Shown here piece after piece: positions 43,997 through 52,314 of a DNA stretch of 64,000 nucleotides; position 1 is the stretch's first letter; each line of letters starts with the position of its first letter. The stretch lies in assembly GCF_016597785.1 (NCBI RefSeq), contig NZ_JAENJG010000001.1, positions 62,001-126,000 on the forward strand. The letters run 5' to 3'. Below the pieces are notes generated by a model. It was given only the letters and a program-made list of their open reading frames with translations, ran no database searches and was not told the origin of the DNA. This DNA is from Leucobacter sp. L43. GTDB taxonomy: Bacteria; Actinomycetota; Actinomycetes; Actinomycetales; Microbacteriaceae. The position numbers and the translations under genes were made by a program.

Positions 43997-44944
43997 ATGA
44001 CGGGAGCGAACGGGGCCGGACGCTACGCTCCGAGTCCTTCGGGGGATCTGCACGTCGGGAACCTGCGCACCGCGCTGCTCGCCTGGTGCTTCGCCCGAGC
44101 GAGCGGGCGGAGATTTCTCATGCGCGTGGAGGATCTGGATCGCGCCAGAGACGCCGGCGCGGCCGCACGGCAGCTGGACGACCTGTCCCGGATCGGCCTC
44201 GACTGGGACGGGGAGGCGGTGCTCCAGTCGGAGTTGGGTCGCGGGCACGACGCCGCGATCGACCGGCTCGCCGAGGCGGGCCTCGTGTACGAGTGCACGT
44301 GCACCCGCGCCGACATTCTCGCGGCCCCGAGTGCGCCGCACGCCCCGCCCGGCGCGTATCCCGGCACCTGCCGGGACCGCAGCGAGGCTGAGCGGGCTCG
44401 AGAGCGCGAGCGCATCGCGCCGCGTCGGCCCGCCCTGAGGCTGCGCGTGCCGACCGGTATGGCTGCCCCGGAGTTCGACGATCGGATTCGGGGCCGCGTT
44501 GTCGGAGAGATCGATGACTTCGTGCTGCGTCGCGGCGACGGGACGGTCGCCTACAACCTCGCCGTGGTGGTGGACGATGCCGCGATGGGCATCGACCAGG
44601 TGGTGCGCGGAGACGATCTCGTGACATCGACGCCGAGGCACATCGTGCTGCAGCGTCTGCTCGGGCTCCCGTCACCGCCCGATGTCGAGTTCGCGCACGT
44701 GCCGCTCGTGCTCGGGTCGTCGGGTGCCAGATTGGCCAAGCGCGACGGCGCCGTCACGCTCGCCGACCTGCGGAGTGCCGGCGCGAGCGCCGAGGAGGTG
44801 CTCGCGGTGCTCGCGCAGTCGCTCGATCTCGCTGCGCCTGGCGAACGCGTGCATCCGCAGCTGCTCGTCGAGCGGTTCGATCCCGGCGCCCTGCCGCGAT
44901 CGGCCTGGGTGTGGCCCGGCCTGGAGAACGCCGCTACTTCTTGA
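43997..44944 (+). CDS. gluQ: Glutamyl-Q tRNA(Asp) synthetase
   Basis: A truncated GluRS-like enzyme that attaches glutamate to queuosine-34 of tRNA(Asp), not to the tRNA end. The 315-residue protein has the class I HIGH motif as HVGN in RYAPSPSGDLHVGNLRTALL. The zinc-binding cysteines are in YECTCTRADIL and YPGTCRDR, and a KMSKS-like LAKRDGA is present. The anticodon-binding domain of GluRS is missing, which defines GluQ. Two ATGs are possible (43988, 43997); the second has a GAGGAT element 7 bases upstream. Its end overlaps the convergent GerW-like gene. Confidence 0.92.
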   Translation: MTGANGAGRYAPSPSGDLHVGNLRTALLAWCFARASGRRFLMRVEDLDRARDAGAAARQLDDLSRIGLDWDGEAVLQSELGRGHDAAIDRLAEAGLVYECTCTRADILAAPSAPHAPPGAYPGTCRDRSEAERARERERIAPRRPALRLRVPTGMAAPEFDDRIRGRVVGEIDDFVLRRGDGTVAYNLAVVVDDAAMGIDQVVRGDDLVTSTPRHIVLQRLLGLPSPPDVEFAHVPLVLGSSGARLAKRDGAVTLADLRSAGASAEEVLAVLAQSLDLAAPGERVHPQLLVERFDPGALPRSAWVWPGLENAATS

Positions 44945-45278
44945 GCGCTTTGATGATGCGAGCGAGCGCTCGGCCGGCGACCCAGAGGAACGGGGTGCCG
45001 ACGGCGAGCAGAGCGATGAGGTTCGGCTCGAATCGGGTGGTGCCTTCGCGGGTGATGTAGGAGCCGACGGGAATGGAGAACCCGCCGCCGCCACCGCCTG
45101 ATCCTTCTCCCTGGGCGACGCCCTCACCGGCACCGGCGCCTTCCCCGGCTCCGAAGCCGTAGGCCGTGTACGCCACCGGGATCAGTGTCGAACCGTCGAC
45201 CTCGACGGGATCGCCGTACGCGGAGTGCACGCCGACCTCGACCAGGGTATCTGCGATCTGCTTCGTCAGGTGAGTCAT
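44934..45278 (-). CDS. GerW/YtfJ-family protein
   Basis: A 114-residue protein of the family named after Bacillus spore-germination GerW (YtfJ), also common in non-sporing actinobacteria. The conserved start is QIADTLVEVGVHSAYGDPVEVDGSTLIPVAYTAYGFGAGEG, a Gly-rich middle follows, and PVGSYI and RFEPNLIALLAVGTPFLWVAGRA lead to a basic end (RIIKALKK). The last part is hydrophobic and may touch the membrane. The start at 45278 is 7 bases from a TAGTGT box. Function here is unknown. It overlaps gluQ tail to tail by 11 bases. Confidence 0.82.
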   Translation of the reverse strand: MTHLTKQIADTLVEVGVHSAYGDPVEVDGSTLIPVAYTAYGFGAGEGAGAGEGVAQGEGSGGGGGGFSIPVGSYITREGTTRFEPNLIALLAVGTPFLWVAGRALARIIKALKK

Positions 45279-45285
45279 GCGCCCC

Positions 45286-45291
45286 ACACTA
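45286..45291 (-). promoter_or_regulatory. -10 box, leaderless promoter of the GerW-like gene
   Basis: Reads TAGTGT on the minus strand and ends 7 bases before the ATG at 45278. Confidence 0.45.
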
Positions 45292-45301
45292 CTCGCTCGC
45301 G

Positions 45302-46129
45302 CTAGTCTTCGGCAGCCCCGTGTCTCGACGGGCGCAGCGCCGCTGCAATGGGCCGTTTCGCTTCGATGTGGTCGCCCGATGACACGTGCTTGATCCGCCT
45401 GATCACCCACGGGACGAAGTGCTCGCGAGCCCAGACGACGTCCTCGCGACGTGCGGCCCGCCAGCTCCGCTCGGGGAGATCCGGCACCTCGAGCGGAGCG
45501 AGATCGTGAGGCACGCTGAGCGCCGCGAGCGCCGCCCGGGCGATGGTGTGGTGCCCGAGCGCGTTCAGGTGCAGTCGATCGCCGGCCCAGTAGCGGCTGT
45601 CGTGCAGTTCGTCGAGCGCCCACTGGTCGACGACGATGCAATCATGGCGTTGCGCGACCTTCCGCACGTTCTCGTTGAAGATGGCCACCTTGCCCCGGAT
45701 CGAGCGGAAGACGGGCTGGAACGCGGTATCCACTCCGGTGAAGAGCATGATGGTCGCGCCGCCGACGCTCAGCCGCTCGACGATGCGCTCCAGCTTCGCT
45801 GCGACCTCGTCTGGATCCGTCCCAGGACGGATCACATCGTTGCCGCCGGCGCAGATGCTGATGAGGTCGGGGCGGAGATCGAGGGCGGCGTCCACCTGCG
45901 TGTCGGCGATCTGCTGGATCAGCTTGCCGCGCACGGCGAGGTTCGCGTACGCGAAGTCCTCATCGAAGAGGCTCAGCACCTCCGCGACGCGATCGGCCCA
46001 CCCGCGGAGCCCGCCCGGGCTGTCAGGATCGGGATCTCCCACGCCCTCGGTGAACGAGTCACCGAGGGCCACGAAACGCGACCACGGAAGTTCGACTCGG
46101 GTCTGCGGAGCGCCGTCATCCTGTGCCAT
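45302..46129 (-). CDS. SGNH/GDSL-family hydrolase
   Basis: A 275-residue predicted esterase or lipase of the SGNH superfamily. Block I is FVALGDSFTEGVGD with the nucleophile Ser (near residue 26), the oxyanion Gly is in NLAVRGKL, block III is ISICAGGNDV and block V GDRLHLNALGHH holds the catalytic Asp and His. There is no signal peptide, so it acts in the cytoplasm. The ribosome-binding site AGAGGTAAG lies just before the ATG. Substrate unknown. Confidence 0.9.
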   Translation of the reverse strand: MAQDDGAPQTRVELPWSRFVALGDSFTEGVGDPDPDSPGGLRGWADRVAEVLSLFDEDFAYANLAVRGKLIQQIADTQVDAALDLRPDLISICAGGNDVIRPGTDPDEVAAKLERIVERLSVGGATIMLFTGVDTAFQPVFRSIRGKVAIFNENVRKVAQRHDCIVVDQWALDELHDSRYWAGDRLHLNALGHHTIARAALAALSVPHDLAPLEVPDLPERSWRAARREDVVWAREHFVPWVIRRIKHVSSGDHIEAKRPIAAALRPSRHGAAED

Positions 46130-46209
46130 TGCTTACCTCTGAGTGTCTGGGGCGGTGGGGGGAGCCGCTCGCGGGCGTCGGCGAGGACGCAGCGGTCGGC
46201 TTACAGCGA

Positions 46210-46215
46210 TAGTCT
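46210..46215 (+). promoter_or_regulatory. -10 box near the start of the SF2 helicase gene
   Basis: TAGTCT ends 8 bases before the GTG at 46224, one or two bases more than the other leaderless promoters here. Confidence 0.45.
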
Positions 46216-46223
46216 AGAACGTC

Positions 46224-48035
46224 GTGACAGATTCGGATCCGGGCCTCCACCTTCCTGGGACGAGTGCAGCCGAGCACCTGCCTCCCGCCTATCCCGAGCG
46301 CGCAGCGCACGGGACGGCGGGTACGCTGCGCGCCTGGCAGGAGGAAGCGATCAAACGCTACCTCGACGCGGCCCCGCGCGACTTCCTCGCCTCTGCGACG
46401 CCGGGAGCCGGCAAGACGACGTTCGCGCTCAGACTCGCGGCGATCCTGCGCTCCAATCACACCGTTCGGCAGATCATCGTCGTCGCCCCCACCGAGCATC
46501 TCAAGACGCAGTGGGCGGACGCGGCCGCACGCGCGGGTATTCGGTTGAACCCGAATTACTCGAACAGCGACGGGCTCGCCTACGGGCGCCACTTTCACGG
46601 CGTCGCAGTGACGTACGCGCAGGTGGCGATGAAGCCGGTGCAGCACCGGCTGCTGACCGAGCACGAGGACACGCTCGTGATCATGGACGAGGTGCATCAC
46701 GGCGGCGACGCGCTGAGCTGGGGCGACGCGATCCGTGAAGCCTACGGAAACGCGCGACGGCGGCTGTCCCTCACAGGAACCCCCTTCCGGTCAGATGAAG
46801 CGCCGATTCCCTTCGTGCAGTACGCGCCGCAGGGGGACGGGTCGCGCCTCTCCCTGACCGACTACGACTACGGATACGGGCGTGCGCTCGCGGACGGCAT
46901 CGTGCGCCCGGTCATCTTCATGGTGTACGCCGGCAAGATGCGGTGGCAGACATCGGCGGGCGAGGAGATGGAGGCGGCGCTCGGCGAGGGCAACACGAAG
47001 GACGTGACCTCGCAGGCGTGGCGGACTGCGCTCGACCCAGCGGGAGACTGGATCGGCAAGGTGCTGCGCGCGGCCGATCGCCGGCTCACCGAGGTGCGGC
47101 AGCACGTGCACGATGCCGGAGGGCTCGTGATCGCGACCGACCACGCCTCGGCGCGGTCGTACGCCGCGCAGCTCAAGGACATCACGGGGGAGGACGTGGC
47201 GCTGATCCTCTCCGACGACGCCGGAGCGTCGGAGAAGATCGATGCCTTCTCGAGCGGGGAGCAGCGCTGGATGGTCGCCGTGCGCATGGTCTCGGAGGGT
47301 GTCGACGTGCCGCGGCTCTCCGTGGGCGTCTACGCGACGAGCTCCTCGACGCCGCTCTTCTTCGCGCAGGCGATCGGACGCTTCGTGCGCTCGCGCCGCC
47401 GCGGGGAGGTCGCCTCGGTGTTCATCCCCAACGTGCCGGCCCTCATGCAGCTCGCGGCTGAGCTCGAGAAAGAGCGGAACCATGTGCTCGAGGGCCCGAA
47501 GAGCGCCGAGGAGATGTGGGACGCCGAGGCCGCACTGATGGCGGAGGCCGAGCGAGGCGACCAGGCATCGTCGGAGCTGGTCGAGGGGGAGACGTTCGTC
47601 TATCAGGCCCTCGCCTCCGACGCCCACTTCGACCGCGCGGTCTTCGACGGTGCTGAATTCGGCGGATACGCCGAGGTGGAGACCGAGGAGGAACTCGATT
47701 TCCTCGGGTTCCCCGGGCTGCTCGAGCCGCAAGAGGTGAAGGCGCTGCTGCAGCAGCGGCAGGCCAGGCAAGCACGCCGGAGCGCGGGGAAGCAGGGCAT
47801 TCTCGAACACGCCCCCGACCGAGCCGAATCGCCGGAGGCGTTGCATCGTACGCTCGGGGAGCAGCGGAAGCTGCTGAGCTCGCTCGTGGGCATGTACGCG
47901 AAGGTCTCTGGCGAAGCGCACAAAGACATCCACACCGAGCTCCGTCGGGTCTGCGGTGGGCCTGCGGTGGCGCAGGCATCGGTCACGCAGCTGCAGAAGC
48001 GGATCGAGTTGCTGCGCCGACGGCTCCGGCCGTGA
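46224..48035 (+). CDS. DEAD/DEAH-box helicase, XPB/UvsW-like
   Basis: A 603-residue superfamily 2 helicase or translocase. Motif I is SATPGAGKTTFAL (near residue 57), Ia VVAPTEHLKTQW, II IMDEVHHGGD (near 153), III LSLTGTPFR and VI AIGRFVRSRRRGE (near 385), so both RecA lobes are complete. The last 150 residues are a charged extension rich in Glu and Arg with no recognised domain. The closest resemblance is to XPB- or type III restriction-like translocases, but no nuclease or methylase gene is nearby. A DNA-repair role is an inference. Confidence 0.85.
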   Translation: MTDSDPGLHLPGTSAAEHLPPAYPERAAHGTAGTLRAWQEEAIKRYLDAAPRDFLASATPGAGKTTFALRLAAILRSNHTVRQIIVVAPTEHLKTQWADAAARAGIRLNPNYSNSDGLAYGRHFHGVAVTYAQVAMKPVQHRLLTEHEDTLVIMDEVHHGGDALSWGDAIREAYGNARRRLSLTGTPFRSDEAPIPFVQYAPQGDGSRLSLTDYDYGYGRALADGIVRPVIFMVYAGKMRWQTSAGEEMEAALGEGNTKDVTSQAWRTALDPAGDWIGKVLRAADRRLTEVRQHVHDAGGLVIATDHASARSYAAQLKDITGEDVALILSDDAGASEKIDAFSSGEQRWMVAVRMVSEGVDVPRLSVGVYATSSSTPLFFAQAIGRFVRSRRRGEVASVFIPNVPALMQLAAELEKERNHVLEGPKSAEEMWDAEAALMAEAERGDQASSELVEGETFVYQALASDAHFDRAVFDGAEFGGYAEVETEEELDFLGFPGLLEPQEVKALLQQRQARQARRSAGKQGILEHAPDRAESPEALHRTLGEQRKLLSSLVGMYAKVSGEAHKDIHTELRRVCGGPAVAQASVTQLQKRIELLRRRLRP

Positions 48036-48164
48036 GCGGCTCGTTCGCCCGCTGGTGCGGGGCGCTGGGAGCCGACGCGCGCGAGATCCCGGGCCGATTC
48101 GATCAGCCCTCGAGATCCGTGCTAAGTTATCTTCTGTTCGGCCGATGAAGGTTCCGAATCGTTC

Positions 48165-48249
48165 GCGCGGGTGGCGGAATGGCAGACGCGCTAGCTTGAG
48201 GTGCTAGTGCCCGTATTAGGGCGTGGGGGTTCAAGTCCCCCTCCGCGCA
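48165..48249 (+). tRNA. tRNA-Leu(GAG)
   Basis: Acceptor arms GCGCGGG (48165-48171) and TCCGCGC (48242-48248) pair with one G-T wobble, discriminator A, no encoded CCA. The anticodon loop TTGAGGT within CTAGC/GCTAG gives anticodon GAG. A long variable arm (TGCCCGTATTAGGGCG) and the T arm GGGGGTTCAAGTCCCCC complete it. A candidate -10 (TAAGTT, 48123-48128) lies upstream. Confidence 0.95.
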
Positions 48250-48257
48250 CGTGAACG

Positions 48258-48288
48258 AAAGAGGCTCTCCGAGAGGAGGGCCTCTTTT
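48258..48288 (+). terminator. Terminator after tRNA-Leu(GAG)
   Basis: AAAGAGGCTCTCC (48258-48270) pairs along 13 positions with 48275-48287 around a GAGA tetraloop, followed by a T at 48288. The arm itself ends in T residues, making it a classic intrinsic terminator. Confidence 0.88.
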
Positions 48289-48315
48289 GCGTTACCGTGA
48301 GGGGAGGAGTGGACG

Positions 48316-48678
48316 ATGAACGATTCGCGCGGAGAACACAGCCGGAGTGGGGCTTCGAGCGCCGATCCGACGAGGGTGACGCAGCAACCCGCCCTCACCA
48401 CGGCGTCCGGGACCATCTGGGTGGTCATGGGGAGCCTCCTGCTCGTCGCGGGTGCGGTTCCGGTCGTCGCGATCATCGCGCTCCGACCCGGACCGATGGT
48501 CCCGGTCGCGGTGGCGACGGGAGCGCTCATGCTCGCCTGCACCTGCGTCCTGTTCATCGCCCGCTTCGCCGTGCAGCGGGGACCCCGTCGGCTGCGGGTC
48601 ATGGCCGCCTCGATGATCGCCTCCGCTGTCGTCGGAGTGCTCGGATTGCTGCTCTGCCTCGTGATCCAGGGCAGCTGA
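48316..48678 (+). CDS. Three-span membrane protein, unknown
   Basis: A 120-residue hypothetical protein. A hydrophilic N-terminus (about 35 residues) precedes three hydrophobic helices at about 34-57, 62-85 and 95-117. The loop between the last two is basic (RFAVQRGPRRLRV). The ribosome-binding site GGGAGGAG stands a few bases before the ATG. I do not recognise a family. It lies between a tRNA terminator and a peptidase gene with its own promoter, so it may be transcribed alone. Confidence 0.65.
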   Translation: MNDSRGEHSRSGASSADPTRVTQQPALTTASGTIWVVMGSLLLVAGAVPVVAIIALRPGPMVPVAVATGALMLACTCVLFIARFAVQRGPRRLRVMAASMIASAVVGVLGLLLCLVIQGS

Positions 48679-48691
48679 GCGTCCACCGGGC

Positions 48692-48697
48692 TACGCT
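48692..48697 (+). promoter_or_regulatory. -10 box, leaderless promoter of the M20 peptidase gene
   Basis: TACGCT ends 6 bases before the ATG at 48704. Confidence 0.55.
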
Positions 48698-48703
48698 GGA
48701 AGC

Positions 48704-50017
48704 ATGAGCCTCGAGACCTCCGAGCACGCGCTGTCTGAAACGGCCCGCGTTGCGCGCGATCTGATCCGCATCGACACGTCCAACCGCGGGGGCGGGGATG
48801 CCGAGCCCGAGCGGCCGGCGGCCGATTACGTCGCGGCGTACCTGCGCGAGCTCGGTCTCGAACCGGAGATCTTCGAGAGCGACCCCGGTCGCGCGAGCGT
48901 CATCGCGCGGGTTGCGGGAGCCGACGCATCGATGCCGGCACTGGTGCTCCACGGACACCTCGACGTCGTGCCGGCGGATCCCGCGAACTGGTCCGTCGAC
49001 CCGTTCGCCGGCGTGATCAAGGACGGCATGCTGTGGGGGCGCGGCGCGGTCGACATGAAGGACATGGACGCCATGATCCTCACCGCCGTCGCCGAACTGC
49101 TGCGGGGCGGCGAGCGGCCGCGACGCGACGTGATTCTCGCCTTCTTCGCCGATGAGGAGAACGGCGGCGTGTACGGCGCCCAGCATCTCGTGCGGAACCA
49201 CCCGGAGCTGTTCGCGGGAGCGGAGACGGCGATCAGCGAAGTCGGCGGGTATTCGATCGATATCGCGGGCACGCGGGCCTACCTCGTGCAGACGGGTGAG
49301 AAGTCGCTCGAGTGGATTCGGCTGCGGGCGCGCGGCACGGCCGCCCACGGCTCCCGCGTCTGGCACGACAACGCCGTGACCCGCCTCGCCGAAGCGATCG
49401 CCGCACTCGGACGGCACGAGTGGCCGGTGACGCTCACCGACACCACCAGAGACCTGGTCGACGCCATCGCCGAGATCCTGGGGGAGGACCCGCACGTCGT
49501 GTCCCCGGAAGATCTCGTGCTCCGCTTGGGCAAGGGCGGCGGATTCATCCAGGCCAGCCTGCGCAGCACCAGCAACCCGACCGTGCTGCAGGCGGGATAC
49601 AAGCACAACGTCATTCCCGACACGGCGGAGGCGCTCGTCGACGTGCGCGCGCTGCCGGCCGATCAGGAGTCGATCCTCGACCAGATCCGTGCGATCGTCG
49701 GCGACGACATCGAGCTGGAGCAGGTGCACTCCGATATCGGTCTCGAGGTGCCGTTCGCCGGGGAGCTGGTGGACGCCATGACGGCGTGTCTGAAGCGCGC
49801 CGACCCAGAAGCCCGCGTGCTGCCGTATCTGCTCTCCGGCGGCACCGACAACAAGTCGCTGGCACGGTTGGGCATCACGGGCTACGGGTTCGCTCCGCTG
49901 CGGCTTCCCGCGGATCTCGACTTTCCCGGCATGTTCCACGGCGTCGATGAACGTGTTCCGCTCGAAGCGCTCGACTTCGGCCACGGCGTGCTCGTGGACC
50001 TGCTCCGCAGCTACTGA
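48704..50017 (+). CDS. M20-family dipeptidase or deacylase
   Basis: A 437-residue zinc hydrolase of the M20/M25/M40 family. The first metal His and Asp are in LVLHGHLDVVP (near residue 84), WGRGAVDMKD holds the bridging Asp, FFADEENGG the catalytic Glu pair, and FHGVDERV near the end the last His. The dimerisation (lid) domain covers about residues 190-330. The family includes dipeptidases, succinyl-diaminopimelate desuccinylase and acyl-amino-acid deacylases; nothing nearby picks one. Confidence 0.9.
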   Translation: MSLETSEHALSETARVARDLIRIDTSNRGGGDAEPERPAADYVAAYLRELGLEPEIFESDPGRASVIARVAGADASMPALVLHGHLDVVPADPANWSVDPFAGVIKDGMLWGRGAVDMKDMDAMILTAVAELLRGGERPRRDVILAFFADEENGGVYGAQHLVRNHPELFAGAETAISEVGGYSIDIAGTRAYLVQTGEKSLEWIRLRARGTAAHGSRVWHDNAVTRLAEAIAALGRHEWPVTLTDTTRDLVDAIAEILGEDPHVVSPEDLVLRLGKGGGFIQASLRSTSNPTVLQAGYKHNVIPDTAEALVDVRALPADQESILDQIRAIVGDDIELEQVHSDIGLEVPFAGELVDAMTACLKRADPEARVLPYLLSGGTDNKSLARLGITGYGFAPLRLPADLDFPGMFHGVDERVPLEALDFGHGVLVDLLRSY

Positions 50018-50066
50018 ATCATCGGCGCCCGGGCCCGCCCTCACGGGTTCTCAGTGCGCTGTGAGC

Positions 50067-50072
50067 TAGTCT
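50067..50072 (+). promoter_or_regulatory. Candidate -10 box of uppP-mshC
   Basis: TAGTCT lies 61 bases before uppP. The short leader ends in the ribosome-binding site AGGAAAGGA. Confidence 0.45.
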
Positions 50073-50133
50073 GGACGGCGGTCCAAGCCCGGCGCGGTCG
50101 GTTCGCGCGCGTGGTGCAGCCAGGAAAGGAATC

Positions 50134-51027
50134 ATGGGAATCTTCGAGGCGATCCTCCTGGGAATCATTCAGGGACTCACCGAGTTTCTGCCCATCTCGT
50201 CGAGTGCACATCTGCGCATCGCGAGCGAACTGCTCGGCATCGGCGACGCGGGTGCGGCGTTCACCGCGATCACTCAGATCGGGACGGAAGCCGCCGTCAT
50301 CGTGTTCTTCTGGCGCGACATCGTGCGCATCATCGGACGCTGGGCGCAGTCGCTGGGCGGGAAGCGCGTGCCTCGGAACGATCCGGACGCGCTCATGGGG
50401 TGGTGGATCATCATCGGCACCGTTCCGATCGTCGTGCTGGGGCTGCTGTTCCAGGATCAGATCGAGACGACGCTCCGCTCCCTCTGGTTCGTCGCCATCA
50501 GCCTCATCGTCTTCGGCCTGCTGCTCGGCGTGGCCGACCGCGTCGGCCAGAAGGTGCGCCCCATCGAAGCGCTCACCTGGAAGCACGGCCTCGTCTACGG
50601 ATTCGCTCAGGCCCTCGCCCTGATCCCGGGCGTCTCGCGCTCGGGCGGCACGATCACCGCTGGGCTCCTCATGGGGTACACGCGCGAAGCCGCGGCCCGC
50701 TACTCCTTCCTGCTCGCGATTCCAGCTGTGCTGGGATCCGGCTTCTACCAGGTGTTCAAAGCGCTGCGCGCTCCCGCAGGCGAAACCCCCATGGGACTCA
50801 CGGCGGTGGCCACGGTGGTCGCATTCGTCATCGCGCTCTTCGTCATCGGTCTCTTCATGAAGTACATCTCGAAGCGCAGCTTCATGCCGTTCGTCGTCTA
50901 CCGCGTGCTGATCGGCGGGATCATCATCGTGCTCCTCGCGACCGGCGTACTCTCAGCCGATGGCGGGGCATCCGTCGCCGAAGGCGCTGCAGGCGTGCAC
51001 GCGGTGACGGCGGGGGGTGTTCGATGA
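50134..51027 (+). CDS. uppP: Undecaprenyl-diphosphatase
   Basis: Recycles undecaprenyl diphosphate for peptidoglycan and other wall polymers, also known as BacA. The 297-residue membrane protein shows [20 protein letters not shown] near the start and [35 protein letters not shown] near residue 165, the two catalytic regions. There are about eight membrane helices and a short polar tail. The stop overlaps mshC (ATGA). The pairing uppP-mshC-PAC2 is conserved in actinobacteria. Confidence 0.96.
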   Translation: MGIFEAILLGIIQGLTEFLPISSSAHLRIASELLGIGDAGAAFTAITQIGTEAAVIVFFWRDIVRIIGRWAQSLGGKRVPRNDPDALMGWWIIIGTVPIVVLGLLFQDQIETTLRSLWFVAISLIVFGLLLGVADRVGQKVRPIEALTWKHGLVYGFAQALALIPGVSRSGGTITAGLLMGYTREAAARYSFLLAIPAVLGSGFYQVFKALRAPAGETPMGLTAVATVVAFVIALFVIGLFMKYISKRSFMPFVVYRVLIGGIIIVLLATGVLSADGGASVAEGAAGVHAVTAGGVR

Positions 51028-52268
51028 GAACCTGGACCCCGCCCGAGCTCCCCGCGCTGCCGGGAACCGGCGTCGCGCCGAAACTCTTCAACACCGCCAC
51101 CGAACGCCTCGAGTACCCGGCCATTCCCGAGGGACGCGCGCACCTCTACGTCTGCGGCATCACGCCGTACGACGCGACGCACCTCGGGCACGCGTTCACC
51201 TACCTCGCGTTCGACATCATGCAGCGCGCGTGGCGCGACGCCGGGATCGAAACGGTCTACGCGCAGAACATCACTGACGTCGACGACCCCCTGCTCGAGC
51301 GCGCGAACGCCACCGGAGCCGATTGGCGCGCGCTCGCGGACGAGCAGATCGGACTCTTCCGCTCCGACATGCATCGCATGGGCATGCTGCCGCCCGAGCA
51401 CTACATCGCGGTGACCGAGCAGATCGATGAGATCGCCGCCGCGGTGCGCGAGCTGCTCGACCGCGGATTCGCCTACACGGTGCCCACCGCAGACGCTGCC
51501 GGCGACGACATCTACTTCGATACGGCCGCCGCCGAGCGGGACTCGCAGTGGCGGCTCGGCGACGTCGCGCCGTACGACCGCGAGACGATGCTCCGGTTGA
51601 GCGCCGAGCGCGGGGGAGACCCCGAGCGTCCGGGCAAGCGGGGCCCGCTCGACCCGCTGCTCTGGAGGGCGGAGCGCGCCGGGGAGCCGAGTTGGGAGAC
51701 CCCGGTGGGGTCGGGGCGCCCAGGGTGGCATATCGAGTGCTCCGTGATTGCACGCGGTGCGCTCGGTGGAGCGTTCACCGTGCAGGGCGGGGGCTCCGAT
51801 CTGGTGTTCCCGCATCACGAATTCACCGCCGCGCACGCGACCGCCCTCTCGGGCACGCCCCTGGCGCACGCCTACTGCCACGCAGGGCTCGTCTCGTACC
51901 ACGGGCACAAGATGTCGAAATCGAGGGGCAATCTCGTCTTCGTCTCGCGGCTGCTCGACGGAGGAGCCGACCCCTCGGCGATCCGGTTGGGGCTTCTCGC
52001 CCACCACTACCGCTCCGAGTGGGAATGGCACGACAGCGACCTCGCGGTGGCGCAGCGCCGGCTGGAGGCCTGGCGGGCCGGGCTGCTGCGCGAGAGCGAG
52101 GATCCGACTCCCGCCGCCGCCGTGGTGCGCCAGCTGCGGTCGGCGATCGCCAACGACCTCGATACGCCCGTGATGCTGGCGACCCTCGACGCAGCGCTCG
52201 ATCAAGGCGTCGACGCACCGGGGCTCGTGGCCGATGCGGTGCTCGCGCTGCTCGGAGTGCAGCTCTAG
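51024..52268 (+). CDS. mshC: Mycothiol ligase MshC
   Basis: ATP-dependent ligation of cysteine to GlcN-inositol in mycothiol synthesis. The 414-residue protein descends from cysteinyl-tRNA synthetase. It has the zinc/active-site [21 protein letters not shown] (HIGH-like, near residue 45), [11 protein letters not shown] and the KMSKS motif in [10 protein letters not shown] (near 297), and lacks the anticodon-binding domain. The marker residues '[10 protein letters not shown]' separate MshC from CysS. It shows the organism uses mycothiol as its main thiol. Confidence 0.96.
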   Translation: MRTWTPPELPALPGTGVAPKLFNTATERLEYPAIPEGRAHLYVCGITPYDATHLGHAFTYLAFDIMQRAWRDAGIETVYAQNITDVDDPLLERANATGADWRALADEQIGLFRSDMHRMGMLPPEHYIAVTEQIDEIAAAVRELLDRGFAYTVPTADAAGDDIYFDTAAAERDSQWRLGDVAPYDRETMLRLSAERGGDPERPGKRGPLDPLLWRAERAGEPSWETPVGSGRPGWHIECSVIARGALGGAFTVQGGGSDLVFPHHEFTAAHATALSGTPLAHAYCHAGLVSYHGHKMSKSRGNLVFVSRLLDGGADPSAIRLGLLAHHYRSEWEWHDSDLAVAQRRLEAWRAGLLRESEDPTPAAAVVRQLRSAIANDLDTPVMLATLDAALDQGVDAPGLVADAVLALLGVQL

Positions 52269-52283
52269 TACGACCGGGGTGAC

Positions 52284-52314
52284 CCGGGCCCGTCTCAGGC
52301 CGAGCCGGGCCCGG
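52284..52314. terminator. Hairpin between mshC and the PAC2 gene
   Basis: CCGGGCCCG (52284-52292) pairs with CGGGCCCGG (52306-52314) over 13 bases. The right half lies within the end of the PAC2 gene. It may end both convergent transcripts. Confidence 0.45.
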
